From: CAYGTO01 sp964352815
Lineage (GTDB): Bacteria; Pseudomonadota; Alphaproteobacteria; Rickettsiales; UBA3002
Length of the DNA stretch: 64,000 nt
Assembly (NCBI GenBank): GCA_964352815.1
Contig: CAYGTO010000004.1
Span: forward strand, 81,121-145,120
Direction: 5' to 3'
Both the position numbers and the translations under genes were made by a program. Below, in pieces: positions 1 through 7,505 of the stretch; within the stretch, counting starts at the first letter, position 1; each line of letters begins with the position of its first letter. The notes under the pieces are model-generated. The model searched no databases and had not been told where the DNA came from. It saw nothing but the letters and a program-made list of their open reading frames with translations.

Positions 1-39
1 CATATAAGTGATGAAGAACGCGTCGCTTTGGGCAACTAA
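1..39 (+). CDS. possible 3' end of an upstream gene (partial)
   Basis: An open frame enters from the left edge and ends at a TAA at 37-39, encoding about twelve residues ending in EERVALGN. In many proteobacteria a CorC/HlyC-type gene lies directly upstream of lnt, so this could be its last codons, but so short a tail cannot be identified from its sequence. Confidence 0.3.
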   Translation, partial: HISDEERVALGN

Positions 40-63
40 TCCTACTTCAATAGAAACGCTTTT

Positions 64-93
64 TGGATTGCCCGAACGAGTCGTGCAATGACA
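64..93. repeat. single arm of the TGTCAT/ATCCA palindromic repeat
   Basis: Read on the minus strand this is TGTCATTGC, a short variable stem, then GGCAATCCA. It closely matches the left arm of the element at 49425-49505 (GGCTTGTCCGGGCAATCCA there). No convincing partner arm is seen to its left, so it looks like a solitary arm. It lies immediately upstream of lnt and may form a hairpin in its leader. Confidence 0.6.
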
Positions 94-103
94 TAATGCG
101 TGC

Positions 104-1567
104 GTGCCATCATTAGCCAACATCTCTGCGCGCTATACGCTTGCCACCTTATGTGGGACGATGGTGACATTGCTGTTTTCGCCGTTTGAATGGATCATCT
201 TTTTGTTCCCTGCCATCAGCGGTTTGTTCTTCTTGCTGCGTCTCGCTGAAAGCCGACGCCAGGCGTTTTTCACCGGCTGGTGGTTCGGCATGGGCATGTA
301 TGTCAGCGGGCTCTATTGGATTTCGAACTCGCTGCTGGTCGATGCGGACCGGTTCGCCTGGATGATTCCCTTCGCGGTGATTGGGCTGAACGGCGTGCTG
401 GCGATTTATAGCGGGTTGCTTGGGCTGGTGATATATTACGTGCGCAGCGCACCGCTCATATGGCAATGGGTAAGCTTTGCCGTTGCGTGGGGCGCGCTGG
501 AAGCGCTACGTAGTGTGTTGTTCACCGGATTTCCATGGAACCTCATCGGCTATGGGTTGGTCTTTTCGGAAACCATGATGCAGATCGTGTATCATGTGCC
601 ACTCCTTTATGTTGGTGTCATCATGGTCGCGATCGGTACGGTTCCGGTGCTGTGCGTGGAACAGCGGCGCTTAGGTCTGACGGCGGCGGTTGGAGCGGTG
701 ATTGTGAGCGCTTCCATCTATAGCTATGGCACTAAGGTGATATCGGTTGATGAAGCGGTGGCGCAGAAAGCGGCCGAACCCGGGCACGTGCAAACGGTCT
801 ATTCTTTGATTCAGGGCAACATTCCGCAAACGCTGAAATCAGACCCGGCGCATCGGCAGAAAACTCTCGAAACCTATATTCGCCTGACCGAAGAGGCGCG
901 AGAGAAGGTCTCGCCAGGGCAGCCGCATGTGATTATTTGGCCAGAGACCGCGTTTCCGTTCATCGTTGACGGGTCGGGGCAGTGGACGTCGTTACTCTCA
1001 AACATGCTCAAGCCGAATGAGGCATTGATCACCGGCGCGGTACGCATGGCGAACGAGAAGGATGGTGTCACCTATTATAATAGCCTGTTTGTGATTGAAC
1101 AGGGCCAGCCGCCCCGTGTGTATGATAAGCGCCATTTGGTGCCATTCGGGGAGTATGTCCCATTTCGGAGCATTTTGCCGATTGAGAAGATTACTCCAGG
1201 CTTAAGCGATTTTTCGAAAGGCAGGAACGTGTCGCGTATACCGGCTCATGACCGGTCGGTGGTTGGTGCGTTTGTACCGCTCATATGCTATGAAGTGATT
1301 TTTGCGGGCTATGCTGATCCGAATTCTGAGACTCTTGAGACGGAGATGCCGACCGCAATGATGGTTAACCTCACCAATGACGGATGGTTTGGTGACTCGA
1401 TCGGTCCCTATCAACACCTTATGATGTCTCGTTTTCGGGCGATTGAACAAAAATTACCACTCTTGCGGGTGGCTAACTCTGGTATTACGGCATTTATAGA
1501 CTTATATGGTAGGGTAGTAGGAGAGATTGAGCTGTTTCAGCAAGGTATAATGGCGCGATCTCACTAA
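104..1567 (+). CDS. lnt: apolipoprotein N-acyltransferase Lnt
   Basis: Integral inner-membrane enzyme that adds the third acyl chain to apolipoproteins, the last step of lipoprotein maturation before Lol sorting. The first roughly 220 residues are a series of hydrophobic segments, followed by a periplasmic nitrilase-like domain. The Glu-Lys-Cys catalytic triad is visible: E281 in IIWPETAFPF, K342 in VYDKRHLVPFGEYVPF and C395 in VPLICYEVIF. The length of 487 residues is close to the usual size. The chosen start is GTG; nearby ATG codons at 88 and 96 are out of frame. A lone palindromic arm sits just upstream. The downstream XRE gene is separated by 129 nt and probably has its own promoter. Confidence 0.95.
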   Translation: MPSLANISARYTLATLCGTMVTLLFSPFEWIIFLFPAISGLFFLLRLAESRRQAFFTGWWFGMGMYVSGLYWISNSLLVDADRFAWMIPFAVIGLNGVLAIYSGLLGLVIYYVRSAPLIWQWVSFAVAWGALEALRSVLFTGFPWNLIGYGLVFSETMMQIVYHVPLLYVGVIMVAIGTVPVLCVEQRRLGLTAAVGAVIVSASIYSYGTKVISVDEAVAQKAAEPGHVQTVYSLIQGNIPQTLKSDPAHRQKTLETYIRLTEEAREKVSPGQPHVIIWPETAFPFIVDGSGQWTSLLSNMLKPNEALITGAVRMANEKDGVTYYNSLFVIEQGQPPRVYDKRHLVPFGEYVPFRSILPIEKITPGLSDFSKGRNVSRIPAHDRSVVGAFVPLICYEVIFAGYADPNSETLETEMPTAMMVNLTNDGWFGDSIGPYQHLMMSRFRAIEQKLPLLRVANSGITAFIDLYGRVVGEIELFQQGIMARSH

Positions 1568-1631
1568 TGCCAACTGAGAATGAATGTATTAACAGTAGTT
1601 TAGAATCAGTGCAACCTTGAAGCGATAGTTC

Positions 1632-1660
1632 TTGATTTTGAGCTCAATCACTGTTAGATA
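1632..1660 (+). promoter_or_regulatory. possible sigma-70-type promoter of the XRE regulator
   Basis: TTGATT at 1632-1637 and TAGATA at 1655-1660 are separated by 17 nt, about 36 nt before the translation start. The -35 keeps TTGA and the -10 matches only partly, so this is a weak call. A near CtrA-type box, TTAA-N7-TTAG, lies at 1589-1603 but has no -10 at the spacing seen for the other boxes. Confidence 0.3.
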
Positions 1661-1702
1661 TATCTCAATTGCTGTCTAGTTTTAACACAGAGGTTAATGT
1701 TT

Positions 1703-2164
1703 ATGGGGCAAGCACACCCAGTTGACATTCACGTTGGTAAACGTTTACGTTTACGACGCACGGTTATGGGCTTGAACCAAGTGGCCTTGGCGAATGCTAT
1801 TGGCGTGACCTTCCAGCAAATTCAGAAATATGAAAAAGGCGTGAACCGCATGGGTTCTAGCCGTTTATATCAGTTTGCTAAACTGCTTGCGATCCCAGTA
1901 TCATTCTTTTTTGAAGGCTTAGATGAAGATAAGTCGGGTGAGGTGGCAGGTCTAGCCGAGGGGCAGAGCCCAAGCTTCCAGAATGAAGATATCTTTAGCA
2001 ACCGTGAAACTATGGAGCTGGTGCGCATTTACAATCAGATTCCGCACCCACAAGTGCGTAAACGTCTTTTAGACACGTTACGTGCGATTGCCGAGACGTA
2101 TCGTGACGATAATAGCAGCGATGCTCTTTCCAAATCAAAATCATCGGAAGAAACGATCTCCTAA
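1703..2164 (+). CDS. XRE-family HTH transcriptional regulator
   Basis: Small cytoplasmic DNA-binding protein of the type commonly found near metK or lnt in alphaproteobacteria (PraR-like). The N-terminal half is a Cro/CI HTH: VGKRLRLRRTVMGLNQVALA, then the recognition helix in VTFQQIQKYEKGVNRMG. The C-terminal part is charged and ends in a Ser/Lys-rich tail. The ATG at 1703 is preferred over the one at 1697 because AGAGG at 1689-1693 is better spaced from it and the family usually starts close to the VDxHVG motif. Target genes are unknown. It is monocistronic, with metK 178 nt downstream. Confidence 0.88.
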   Translation: MGQAHPVDIHVGKRLRLRRTVMGLNQVALANAIGVTFQQIQKYEKGVNRMGSSRLYQFAKLLAIPVSFFFEGLDEDKSGEVAGLAEGQSPSFQNEDIFSNRETMELVRIYNQIPHPQVRKRLLDTLRAIAETYRDDNSSDALSKSKSSEETIS

Positions 2165-2224
2165 CCCGTATGTCTTCTTCGTAAAGCCTGTGTTTTTTAC
2201 TTGTATCTTTAAGATGGCGCAGTA

Positions 2225-2316
2225 AACTAGCCGCTAGTGGGCATTTATTAGCTTGGCGGCCACCTTTCCGGACTAAGCGATTTCAAGAGTGATTCTCCAT
2301 CCTGATAATGCCTTAA
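2225..2316 (+). promoter_or_regulatory. structured metK leader, candidate cis-regulatory RNA
   Basis: The leader contains a hairpin pairing GCCGC (2230-2234) with GCGGC (2256-2260). Its loop sequence GGCATT (2240-2245) is complementary to AATGCC at 2307-2312, so the RNA could form an H-type pseudoknot ending about 30 nt before the start codon. Genes for S-adenosylmethionine synthetase are frequent targets of SAM-sensing RNAs, several of which are pseudoknots. I could not match this sequence to a known SAM class, so it is only a candidate. Confidence 0.35.
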
Positions 2317-2342
2317 TAGATATAAACTAGTTTGAGGCTATT

Positions 2343-3563
2343 ATGATCGCATCTCCCACCGCCCGCCGCGGCAACTTTATTTTTACCAGTGAATCAGTGT
2401 CTGAAGGACACCCTGACAAAATCTGTGATCAAATTTCGGATGCGATCCTTGATTTATATTTGGCTGAGAACCCTGAAGCACGCGTGGCGTGTGAAACGAT
2501 GGCGACGACGGGCCGGGTGATGATTTCAGGCGAGGTGCGCGATTCAGGCACATTGACGCAGGATGATATTGAACAGCGCGTACGTGAGTTGATCAAAGAG
2601 ATTGGCTATGAACAAAAGGGGTTCCACTGGAAAACCGCGGTGATTGAGAATTACCTGCATGAGCAATCGACCGACATTGCCCGCGGCGTGGATGCGGGTG
2701 AAGATAAGGATGAAGGCGCGGGTGACCAGGGGATTATGTTTGGTTTCGCTTGTCGTGAGACCGAGAGCCTTATGCCAGCGCCGATCAAACTATCGAGCGA
2801 TATTTTGCGCGATCTTTCGGTGCGCCGCCGCGAGGGAGAGCTAAAAGGCAAGCTCCTGCCTGACGCAAAAAGCCAGGTGAGCTTGGTGTATGAAGATGGC
2901 AAACCCGTCAAAGCGCATTCGATTGTTGTGTCGACGCAGCATCATCAAGAGATGAGCCAAGAAGAAGTGCGCGAGATTGTGCGCCAATCTGTGGTGAAGT
3001 CACTCCCGGATGCGAGCTGGATGTGTGCGGATGATGAGTTTTATGTGAATCCGTGTGGCCCGTTCGTGATTGGTGGGCCTGACGGTGATGCGGGGCTGAC
3101 AGGCCGAAAGATTATCGTCGATACCTATGGCGGCGCAGCGCCCCATGGCGGCGGTGCATTCTCAGGAAAAGACCCGACCAAGGTCGATCGTTCTGCCGCC
3201 TATGCGTGCCGCTATTTGGCGAAAAATGTAGTGGCAGCGGGTCTGGCAGAGCGCTGCATTATCCAAATTTCATACGCGATTGGTGTCTCGCACCCGATCT
3301 CTTTCTATGTGAACACGGAAGGCACGGGGAAGGTGAGTGAGGTGGAACTTGAGAAGATTTTGCGTGAGCTGGTCAACCTCTCGCCGCGTGGAATCCGTGA
3401 ACATCTCCAGCTGAATCGCCCAATCTATCTTCCTTCAGCGAGCTACGGTCATTTTGGCCGCACGCCAGAAGCTAGCGGTGCGTTTTCGTGGGAGAAAACC
3501 GATTTGGTCGAGAGCCTGCAAAGCCATTTTGGCAATGTTGAAGCGAAGGTTGCGAACGGCTAA
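2343..3563 (+). CDS. metK: S-adenosylmethionine synthetase
   Basis: Makes S-adenosylmethionine from methionine and ATP in the cytoplasm. Signature elements are present in order: the N-terminal GHPDKICDQISDAILD, the hexapeptide GAGDQG (in KDEGAGDQGIMFGFA) and the phosphate-binding GGGAFSGKDPTKVDRS loop. The length of 406 residues is slightly above the E. coli enzyme, as in many alphaproteobacteria. The ATG follows a GAGG ribosome-binding site at 2333-2336. The next gene, trmB, uses SAM, and the two are probably co-transcribed across a 56-nt gap. Confidence 0.97.
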   Translation: MIASPTARRGNFIFTSESVSEGHPDKICDQISDAILDLYLAENPEARVACETMATTGRVMISGEVRDSGTLTQDDIEQRVRELIKEIGYEQKGFHWKTAVIENYLHEQSTDIARGVDAGEDKDEGAGDQGIMFGFACRETESLMPAPIKLSSDILRDLSVRRREGELKGKLLPDAKSQVSLVYEDGKPVKAHSIVVSTQHHQEMSQEEVREIVRQSVVKSLPDASWMCADDEFYVNPCGPFVIGGPDGDAGLTGRKIIVDTYGGAAPHGGGAFSGKDPTKVDRSAAYACRYLAKNVVAAGLAERCIIQISYAIGVSHPISFYVNTEGTGKVSEVELEKILRELVNLSPRGIREHLQLNRPIYLPSASYGHFGRTPEASGAFSWEKTDLVESLQSHFGNVEAKVANG

Positions 3564-3619
3564 GTTGCTGAGATCACGAAGCATTGGTAATCTCGCATGA
3601 ATCGCGATATAGTGAGCCT

Positions 3620-4321
3620 ATGAGTGATTTGTTGCACATTAAGCCGTTTTTAAACTCCTTTGGCCGCCGCCAAGGTAAGGGGCTAGGCAAGAAACAGCGC
3701 GAGCTGATGCAAACGCTATTTCCCCGGCTCGAAATTACGCTCGATGACCATGGCCGGCGAGTGCATGACTACCATAATCTGTTTGGCCATGAGGTGACTG
3801 AAACCGTGCTTGAGGTTGGGTTTGGCGCGGGTGAGCATTTGATTGGCCTGGCGCAAGCGAACCCGATGTTTGGCTGTATCGGTGCGGAGCCCTTTATGAA
3901 TGGCGTGGGCAAGTTGATTGCGGCCATTGATGAGAGCGACACGAAGAACATCCGGATTTACCCCGAAGATGTACGTTACTTACTAAAGGCGCTGCCAGAT
4001 GCGTCACTCGATCGGGTGTATATCCTCTTTCCTGACCCGTGGCCGAAGCCGCGCCACCATAAGCGCCGGCTGGTGAATCAAGAAACGCTGTCGATGCTCG
4101 CGCGGGTACAAAAGCCGGGCGGCCAGCTGCTGCTCGCGACGGACCACCATGAATATGCGGCCTGGATGCTCGAGCATATTCTCGCGCATCCGGATTATCG
4201 CTGGACGGCGACGCGCCAGAAAGACTGGCAAAACCCGCCGGAATTCTGGGTGAATACGCGCTATGAAGAGAAGGGGCTGGCAAGCGATGAGCCGATGTTT
4301 TTGCGGTGTGAGCGGGTGTAG
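3620..4321 (+). CDS. trmB: tRNA (guanine-N7-)-methyltransferase
   Basis: Methylates N7 of G46 in the variable loop of tRNAs, using SAM. The Rossmann-type methyltransferase fold shows EVGFGAGEHLIGLA (SAM loop), GAEPFMNGVGKLI, then the family signature YILFPDPWPKPRHHKRRLV and the LATDHHEYA segment. The ATG at 3620 gives MSDLLHIKPF; an upstream in-frame GTG at 3584 would add twelve residues without family support. It follows metK directly and is followed by a rho-independent terminator at 4494. Confidence 0.94.
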   Translation: MSDLLHIKPFLNSFGRRQGKGLGKKQRELMQTLFPRLEITLDDHGRRVHDYHNLFGHEVTETVLEVGFGAGEHLIGLAQANPMFGCIGAEPFMNGVGKLIAAIDESDTKNIRIYPEDVRYLLKALPDASLDRVYILFPDPWPKPRHHKRRLVNQETLSMLARVQKPGGQLLLATDHHEYAAWMLEHILAHPDYRWTATRQKDWQNPPEFWVNTRYEEKGLASDEPMFLRCERV

Positions 4322-4493
4322 TTTTACGTTCGCTTCTGCTCGGTCTCCTGACCTCGCAATGAGCCTAACGGCTTCGCCGACTAAAGGGCTTCGCCTGCTG
4401 GCTATGCTTTAGCTTACTGGAAGATCACTTTCTCCTTGCTAATTCCGAATCGTTCCGCTAATGAAGCAACATAACTTGAATATGGAAATATCA
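4322..4493. other. non-coding gap with degenerate repeat remnants
   Basis: No credible gene is seen. The stretch contains a small hairpin, GGTC-TCCT-GACC, around 4350 and several short CGGCTTCGCC-like pieces that resemble decayed arms of the palindromic repeats found elsewhere in the window. Confidence 0.4.
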
Positions 4494-4518
4494 AGGTGGC
4501 CGTAAGCCGCCTTTTTTG
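4494..4518 (+). terminator. rho-independent terminator after trmB
   Basis: The stem GGTGGC-CGTAA-GCCGCC (one G-U pair) is followed directly by a run of T. It closes the metK-trmB unit and insulates the rimP operon. Confidence 0.75.
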
Positions 4519-4552
4519 TTGCCCATTTTCACCATGCCGCGCTGCAAATGGC

Positions 4553-4615
4553 ATGCTTTTGCGCTTCCGCTGCTCACGTACTATCTGTACGCTCCGCTGC
4601 GGTTCTCAAAGCACT
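4553..4615. repeat. imperfect palindromic repeat upstream of rimP
   Basis: A central CGTAC-TATCT-GTACG hairpin is flanked by gctgctca and tccgctgc segments that extend the inverted symmetry. It lies in the leader of the rimP-nusA operon. I do not recognise it as a regulatory RNA; it reads as an intergenic repeat unrelated in its ends to the TGTCAT family. Confidence 0.4.
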
Positions 4616-4666
4616 CCATTTTCTCGGTCGGCCTGATAAAAATGAGTGGCAGTGACCGGGAAACCA

Positions 4667-5182
4667 ATGGACCGAACCGCGCAAAAGATTGCCGATCTGA
4701 TTAGCCCGACGATGGACGGGATGGGCTATCGTTTGGTGCAGGTGCGTCTGATGGGTGGCCAGCATCACCGGACATTACAGATTATGGCAGAACGCAAAAG
4801 CGATGGGCTAATGGAAGTCGGCGATTGCGCCGATGTGAGCCGCGCGCTGTCGCCGCTGCTTGATGTGGAAGAGCCGATTAAAGACAAATACAGCCTCGAG
4901 GTCAGCTCGCCAGGAATCGACCGCCCGCTCGTGAATATGGAAGATTATGTGAATGCAATTGGCCATGAAGCGAAAGTGGAAACGCTGTTCATGGTGGATG
5001 GGCGTAAGAAGTTCCGCGGGGTCATTCAGTCGGCTGATGGTGATTCAGTAGTGATGCACGTGGAAGAGAAAGATTATCATATTGGGTTTGACGCGATTGA
5101 TAGCGGCAAACTCGTGCTCACCGATGCGCTCATTGACGCGCATCAAAAGAAAATTGAAGCGGCAAAAGCCGCGGCAAGCTAA
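4667..5182 (+). CDS. rimP: ribosome maturation factor RimP
   Basis: Assists assembly of the 30S subunit. The protein has the two-domain RimP layout: an alpha/beta N-domain (ADLISPTMDGMGYRLVQVRL ... DCADVSRALSPLLD) and a C-terminal SH3-like barrel from about residue 85, after the family motif YSLEVSSPGIDRPL. The ATG at 4667 is chosen because it places the start close to the conserved N-terminal helix; a GTG at 4646 would add seven residues. It heads the classic rimP-nusA-rnpM-infB-rbfA operon, with nusA 24 nt downstream. Confidence 0.93.
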   Translation: MDRTAQKIADLISPTMDGMGYRLVQVRLMGGQHHRTLQIMAERKSDGLMEVGDCADVSRALSPLLDVEEPIKDKYSLEVSSPGIDRPLVNMEDYVNAIGHEAKVETLFMVDGRKKFRGVIQSADGDSVVMHVEEKDYHIGFDAIDSGKLVLTDALIDAHQKKIEAAKAAAS

Positions 5183-5206
5183 TTAACAACACCAAAGAGG
5201 AACGCT

Positions 5207-6826
5207 ATGGCAGTCACAGGTAACATGGAAATTTTGCAAATCTCGGAAGCGGTTGCGCGCGAGAAAAACATCGATGTTGAGTCGGTGGTGCAGGCGATGG
5301 AGCAAGCGATTCAGGTCGCGGGCCGTAAGAAATATGGTCATGAACAGCACATTTTGGCAGAGATAGACCGTAAGACTGGCCGTATTACATTGTTCCGCTC
5401 GCGCACGGTCGTCGAAAGCATTGCCGCGCTTCGTGAAGAGGCGGAAAAAGCCGCTGAGGAAGCCGGCGAGGAAGAAGTACATTTCAAAGAATATGAGTTC
5501 ATCGAGCTTCCTGAAGCGCAGCGCGTGCAGAAGGATATTGAGCTGGGTCAGGAGCTTCGCGAAGAGCTGCCGCCGATTGATTTCGGCCGAGTTGCCGCAC
5601 AAACTGCGAAGCAGGTGATTAATCAGAAAGTGCGTGAAGCAGAGCGTGAGCGTCAGTTTGAAGAGTTTAAGGATAAGCTCGGAGAAATTGTGAATGGCGT
5701 GGTGAAGCGCGTGGAATATGGTAATGTGATCGTTGATTTCGGTCGTACGGAAGCAATGATCCGCCGCGATGAGTTGATTCCGCGTGAAGCGTTCCGCACC
5801 GGTGATCGTATCCGCGCCTATATCGCAGAAGTCGATCCAGAACGTCAGGGCGGCATGGTGGTGTTGTCGCGTGTACGTCCAGAATTTATGTCGAAACTGT
5901 TCGCGCAAGAAGTGCCAGAAATATATGAAGGCCTTGTCGAGATTGTCGCGGTGGCGCGTGACCCAGGTTCGCGTGCGAAGATTGCGGTTGTCTCGCATGA
6001 CCCAAGTGTGAACCCGATTCTTTCCTGCGTCGGCGTCCGTGGTTCGCGCGTGCAGGCGGTGGTGAGCGAGCTGCATGGCGAGCGCGTGGATATCGTGGAA
6101 TATGCCGAAGACCCAGCAACCTTTATCGTCAACGCATTGTCTTCGGCCGAAGTGAGCAAGGTCGTGCTGGATGAAGAAGATGGCCGCGTGGAAGTGGTGG
6201 TCGCCGATGATCAGCTGAGTATGGCGATTGGCCGTCGCGGACAGAATGTCCGCTTGGCATCGCAATTGACGGGCTGGGGCATCGATATTCTGACCGAAGA
6301 GCAAGAGTCGGATCGTCGCACCGAAGAATTTAACCGCCTGTCGAACATGTTTATCGAAGCATTGAATGTGGAAGAAGTCATCGCGCATCTTATGGTGACT
6401 GAGGGCTTCACCAGCGTTGAAGAAGTTGCGTATGTGCCGGTGGAAGAGCTCGCGCAAATCGAAGGGTTTGACGAAGATGTGGCGGGCGAGCTTCGCCAGC
6501 GTGCACGCGAATTCCTCGAAGAACAGCAAGCGGCTGCCGAAGGGAAGATGAAAGAGCTTGGCATGTCGGATGATCTGATCAATTTTGAGAAGCTTGATAA
6601 TGTTGTATTGGCGCGATTGGGAGAGAAGGGCATCAAGACGCTTGACGATTTGGCGGATCTTGCGGCGGATGAGCTGCGCGAAATGCTTCCTGATCTGAAA
6701 ATGCGTGAAGATCAGCTGAACGAAATCATCATGGCAGCGCGTGCGCACTGGTTCGAAGACGAGCAGCCAGCCAATGATGACAGCGCGTCGGGCGATAATA
6801 GCGAAGAAGCGGCCGCAAGTGCCTAA
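5207..6826 (+). CDS. nusA: transcription termination/antitermination factor NusA
   Basis: RNA polymerase-associated elongation factor acting in pausing, termination and antitermination. Domains in order: N-terminal RNAP-binding domain (1-130), S1 domain at about 155-225 (VNGVVKRVEYGNVIVDFG), two KH domains at about 230-375 (DPSVNPILSCVGVRGSRVQAVV; MAIGRRGQNVRLASQLTGW), and two C-terminal helix-hairpin-helix repeats (GFTSVEEVAYVPVEELAQI and KGIKTLDDLADLAADEL), typical of proteobacteria. The length is 539 residues. AGAGG precedes the ATG. A palindromic element interrupts the operon right after the stop codon. Confidence 0.97.
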   Translation: MAVTGNMEILQISEAVAREKNIDVESVVQAMEQAIQVAGRKKYGHEQHILAEIDRKTGRITLFRSRTVVESIAALREEAEKAAEEAGEEEVHFKEYEFIELPEAQRVQKDIELGQELREELPPIDFGRVAAQTAKQVINQKVREAERERQFEEFKDKLGEIVNGVVKRVEYGNVIVDFGRTEAMIRRDELIPREAFRTGDRIRAYIAEVDPERQGGMVVLSRVRPEFMSKLFAQEVPEIYEGLVEIVAVARDPGSRAKIAVVSHDPSVNPILSCVGVRGSRVQAVVSELHGERVDIVEYAEDPATFIVNALSSAEVSKVVLDEEDGRVEVVVADDQLSMAIGRRGQNVRLASQLTGWGIDILTEEQESDRRTEEFNRLSNMFIEALNVEEVIAHLMVTEGFTSVEEVAYVPVEELAQIEGFDEDVAGELRQRAREFLEEQQAAAEGKMKELGMSDDLINFEKLDNVVLARLGEKGIKTLDDLADLAADELREMLPDLKMREDQLNEIIMAARAHWFEDEQPANDDSASGDNSEEAAASA

Positions 6827-6828
6827 TG

Positions 6829-6895
6829 TTTCGCGAAGGAGCGCGAGCGACTGACGCGATCCATTAATGGACTGCTTCGCCTTCGCTCGCAGAAC
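6829..6895. repeat. empty palindromic element between nusA and rnpM
   Basis: Two inverted arms meet back to back at CGATCCATTAATGGACTGC. The left arm (6829-6865) and the right arm (6866-6895) belong to the same TGCGAGGAGCG...GCAATCCATT family that flanks the GIY-YIG gene at 48.5 kb. It lies inside an operon, so it would be transcribed and could form a long stem-loop between nusA and the next gene. Confidence 0.65.
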
Positions 6896-6899
6896 GGAT

Positions 6900-7481
6900 A
6901 TGTCGAAGCGCACGCCAGAGAGACAATGCATCATCACCCGGCAGCATGGTGGGCCGGATGATCTGCTGCGTTTTGCACTGTCACCGGACAATGCGGTGGT
7001 GTTTGATGCGTATCAGAAGGTGCCAGGGCGCGGGGCATGGCTTTCTCCAAAGAACGATATTCTTGAACAAGCGATTCAGAAGAACGCGTTCAGTAAGGCC
7101 TTTAAAACCAAAGCGGAGATTCCGAATGGGTTGGCAGGGCAGGTAGAAAACCGGCTCCGGCAGATGGCGCTCGATATGCTGCATCTGTGTCAGAAATCGG
7201 GACTGGTCGTGGCAGGCTATGAAAAGATAAAGGCCTCTTTGCTTGCTGATGAGGTGGCGGTGCTGGTCATTGCGGCGGATGCGACCGAGAATGCATTCGA
7301 AAAAGTGAAAGGCCATCTGCAGCGCTTACCGCATGTGCAGTGTTTTACGCGGGAAGAGCTTGGCGCGATTAGCGGCCGGGATCAAACCGTGCATATGGCG
7401 CTCAAAGCCGGTGGCGCGTCAGAAAAATTCTTGCAAAAGGCTCAGGCTTTTACTGGATTTCATGAGAAAACTACGATATAA
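6900..7481 (+). CDS. rnpM: YlxR/RnpM-type RNA-binding protein with L7Ae-like domain
   Basis: The N-terminal YlxR (DUF448) domain shows PERQCIITRQ and the signature PGRGAWLSP. The C-terminal half (ALDMLHLCQKSGLVVAGYEK ... VLVIAADATENA) has the look of a ribosomal protein L7Ae/eL8 fold. YlxR proteins modulate RNase P and bind RNA in other bacteria. Their place between nusA and infB is conserved, and the YlxR-L7Ae fusion is usual in alphaproteobacteria. The ATG at 6900 is preferred; the frame upstream lies in a repeat element. The protein is 193 residues. The symbol follows the Bacillus RnpM naming, and function here is inferred. Confidence 0.85.
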   Translation: MSKRTPERQCIITRQHGGPDDLLRFALSPDNAVVFDAYQKVPGRGAWLSPKNDILEQAIQKNAFSKAFKTKAEIPNGLAGQVENRLRQMALDMLHLCQKSGLVVAGYEKIKASLLADEVAVLVIAADATENAFEKVKGHLQRLPHVQCFTREELGAISGRDQTVHMALKAGGASEKFLQKAQAFTGFHEKTTI

Positions 7482-7505
7482 CCCCGAAACAAAAGCGAAT
7501 AAAGC

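Noticed and set aside
1589..1603. CtrA box upstream of the XRE regulator
   Set aside because: TTAA-N7-TTAG fits in part, but no -10-like hexamer stands at the 11-nt distance shared by the other three boxes.
2165..2342. Known SAM riboswitch class before metK
   Set aside because: Some pairing and pseudoknot potential exists, but I cannot match conserved bases of SAM-I, SAM-II, SAM-V or SAM/SAH motifs, so it is reported only as a candidate structured leader.
4516..4704. 62-residue ORF upstream of rimP
   Set aside because: It overlaps the leader repeat and the start of rimP in another frame, lacks a ribosome-binding site and has no coding character.
5183..6991. 602-residue open frame antisense to nusA
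   Set aside because: It mirrors the full nusA coding region, is rich in His/Arg/Leu as expected of a shadow frame, and shows no family motif or start signal; nusA on the other strand is certain.
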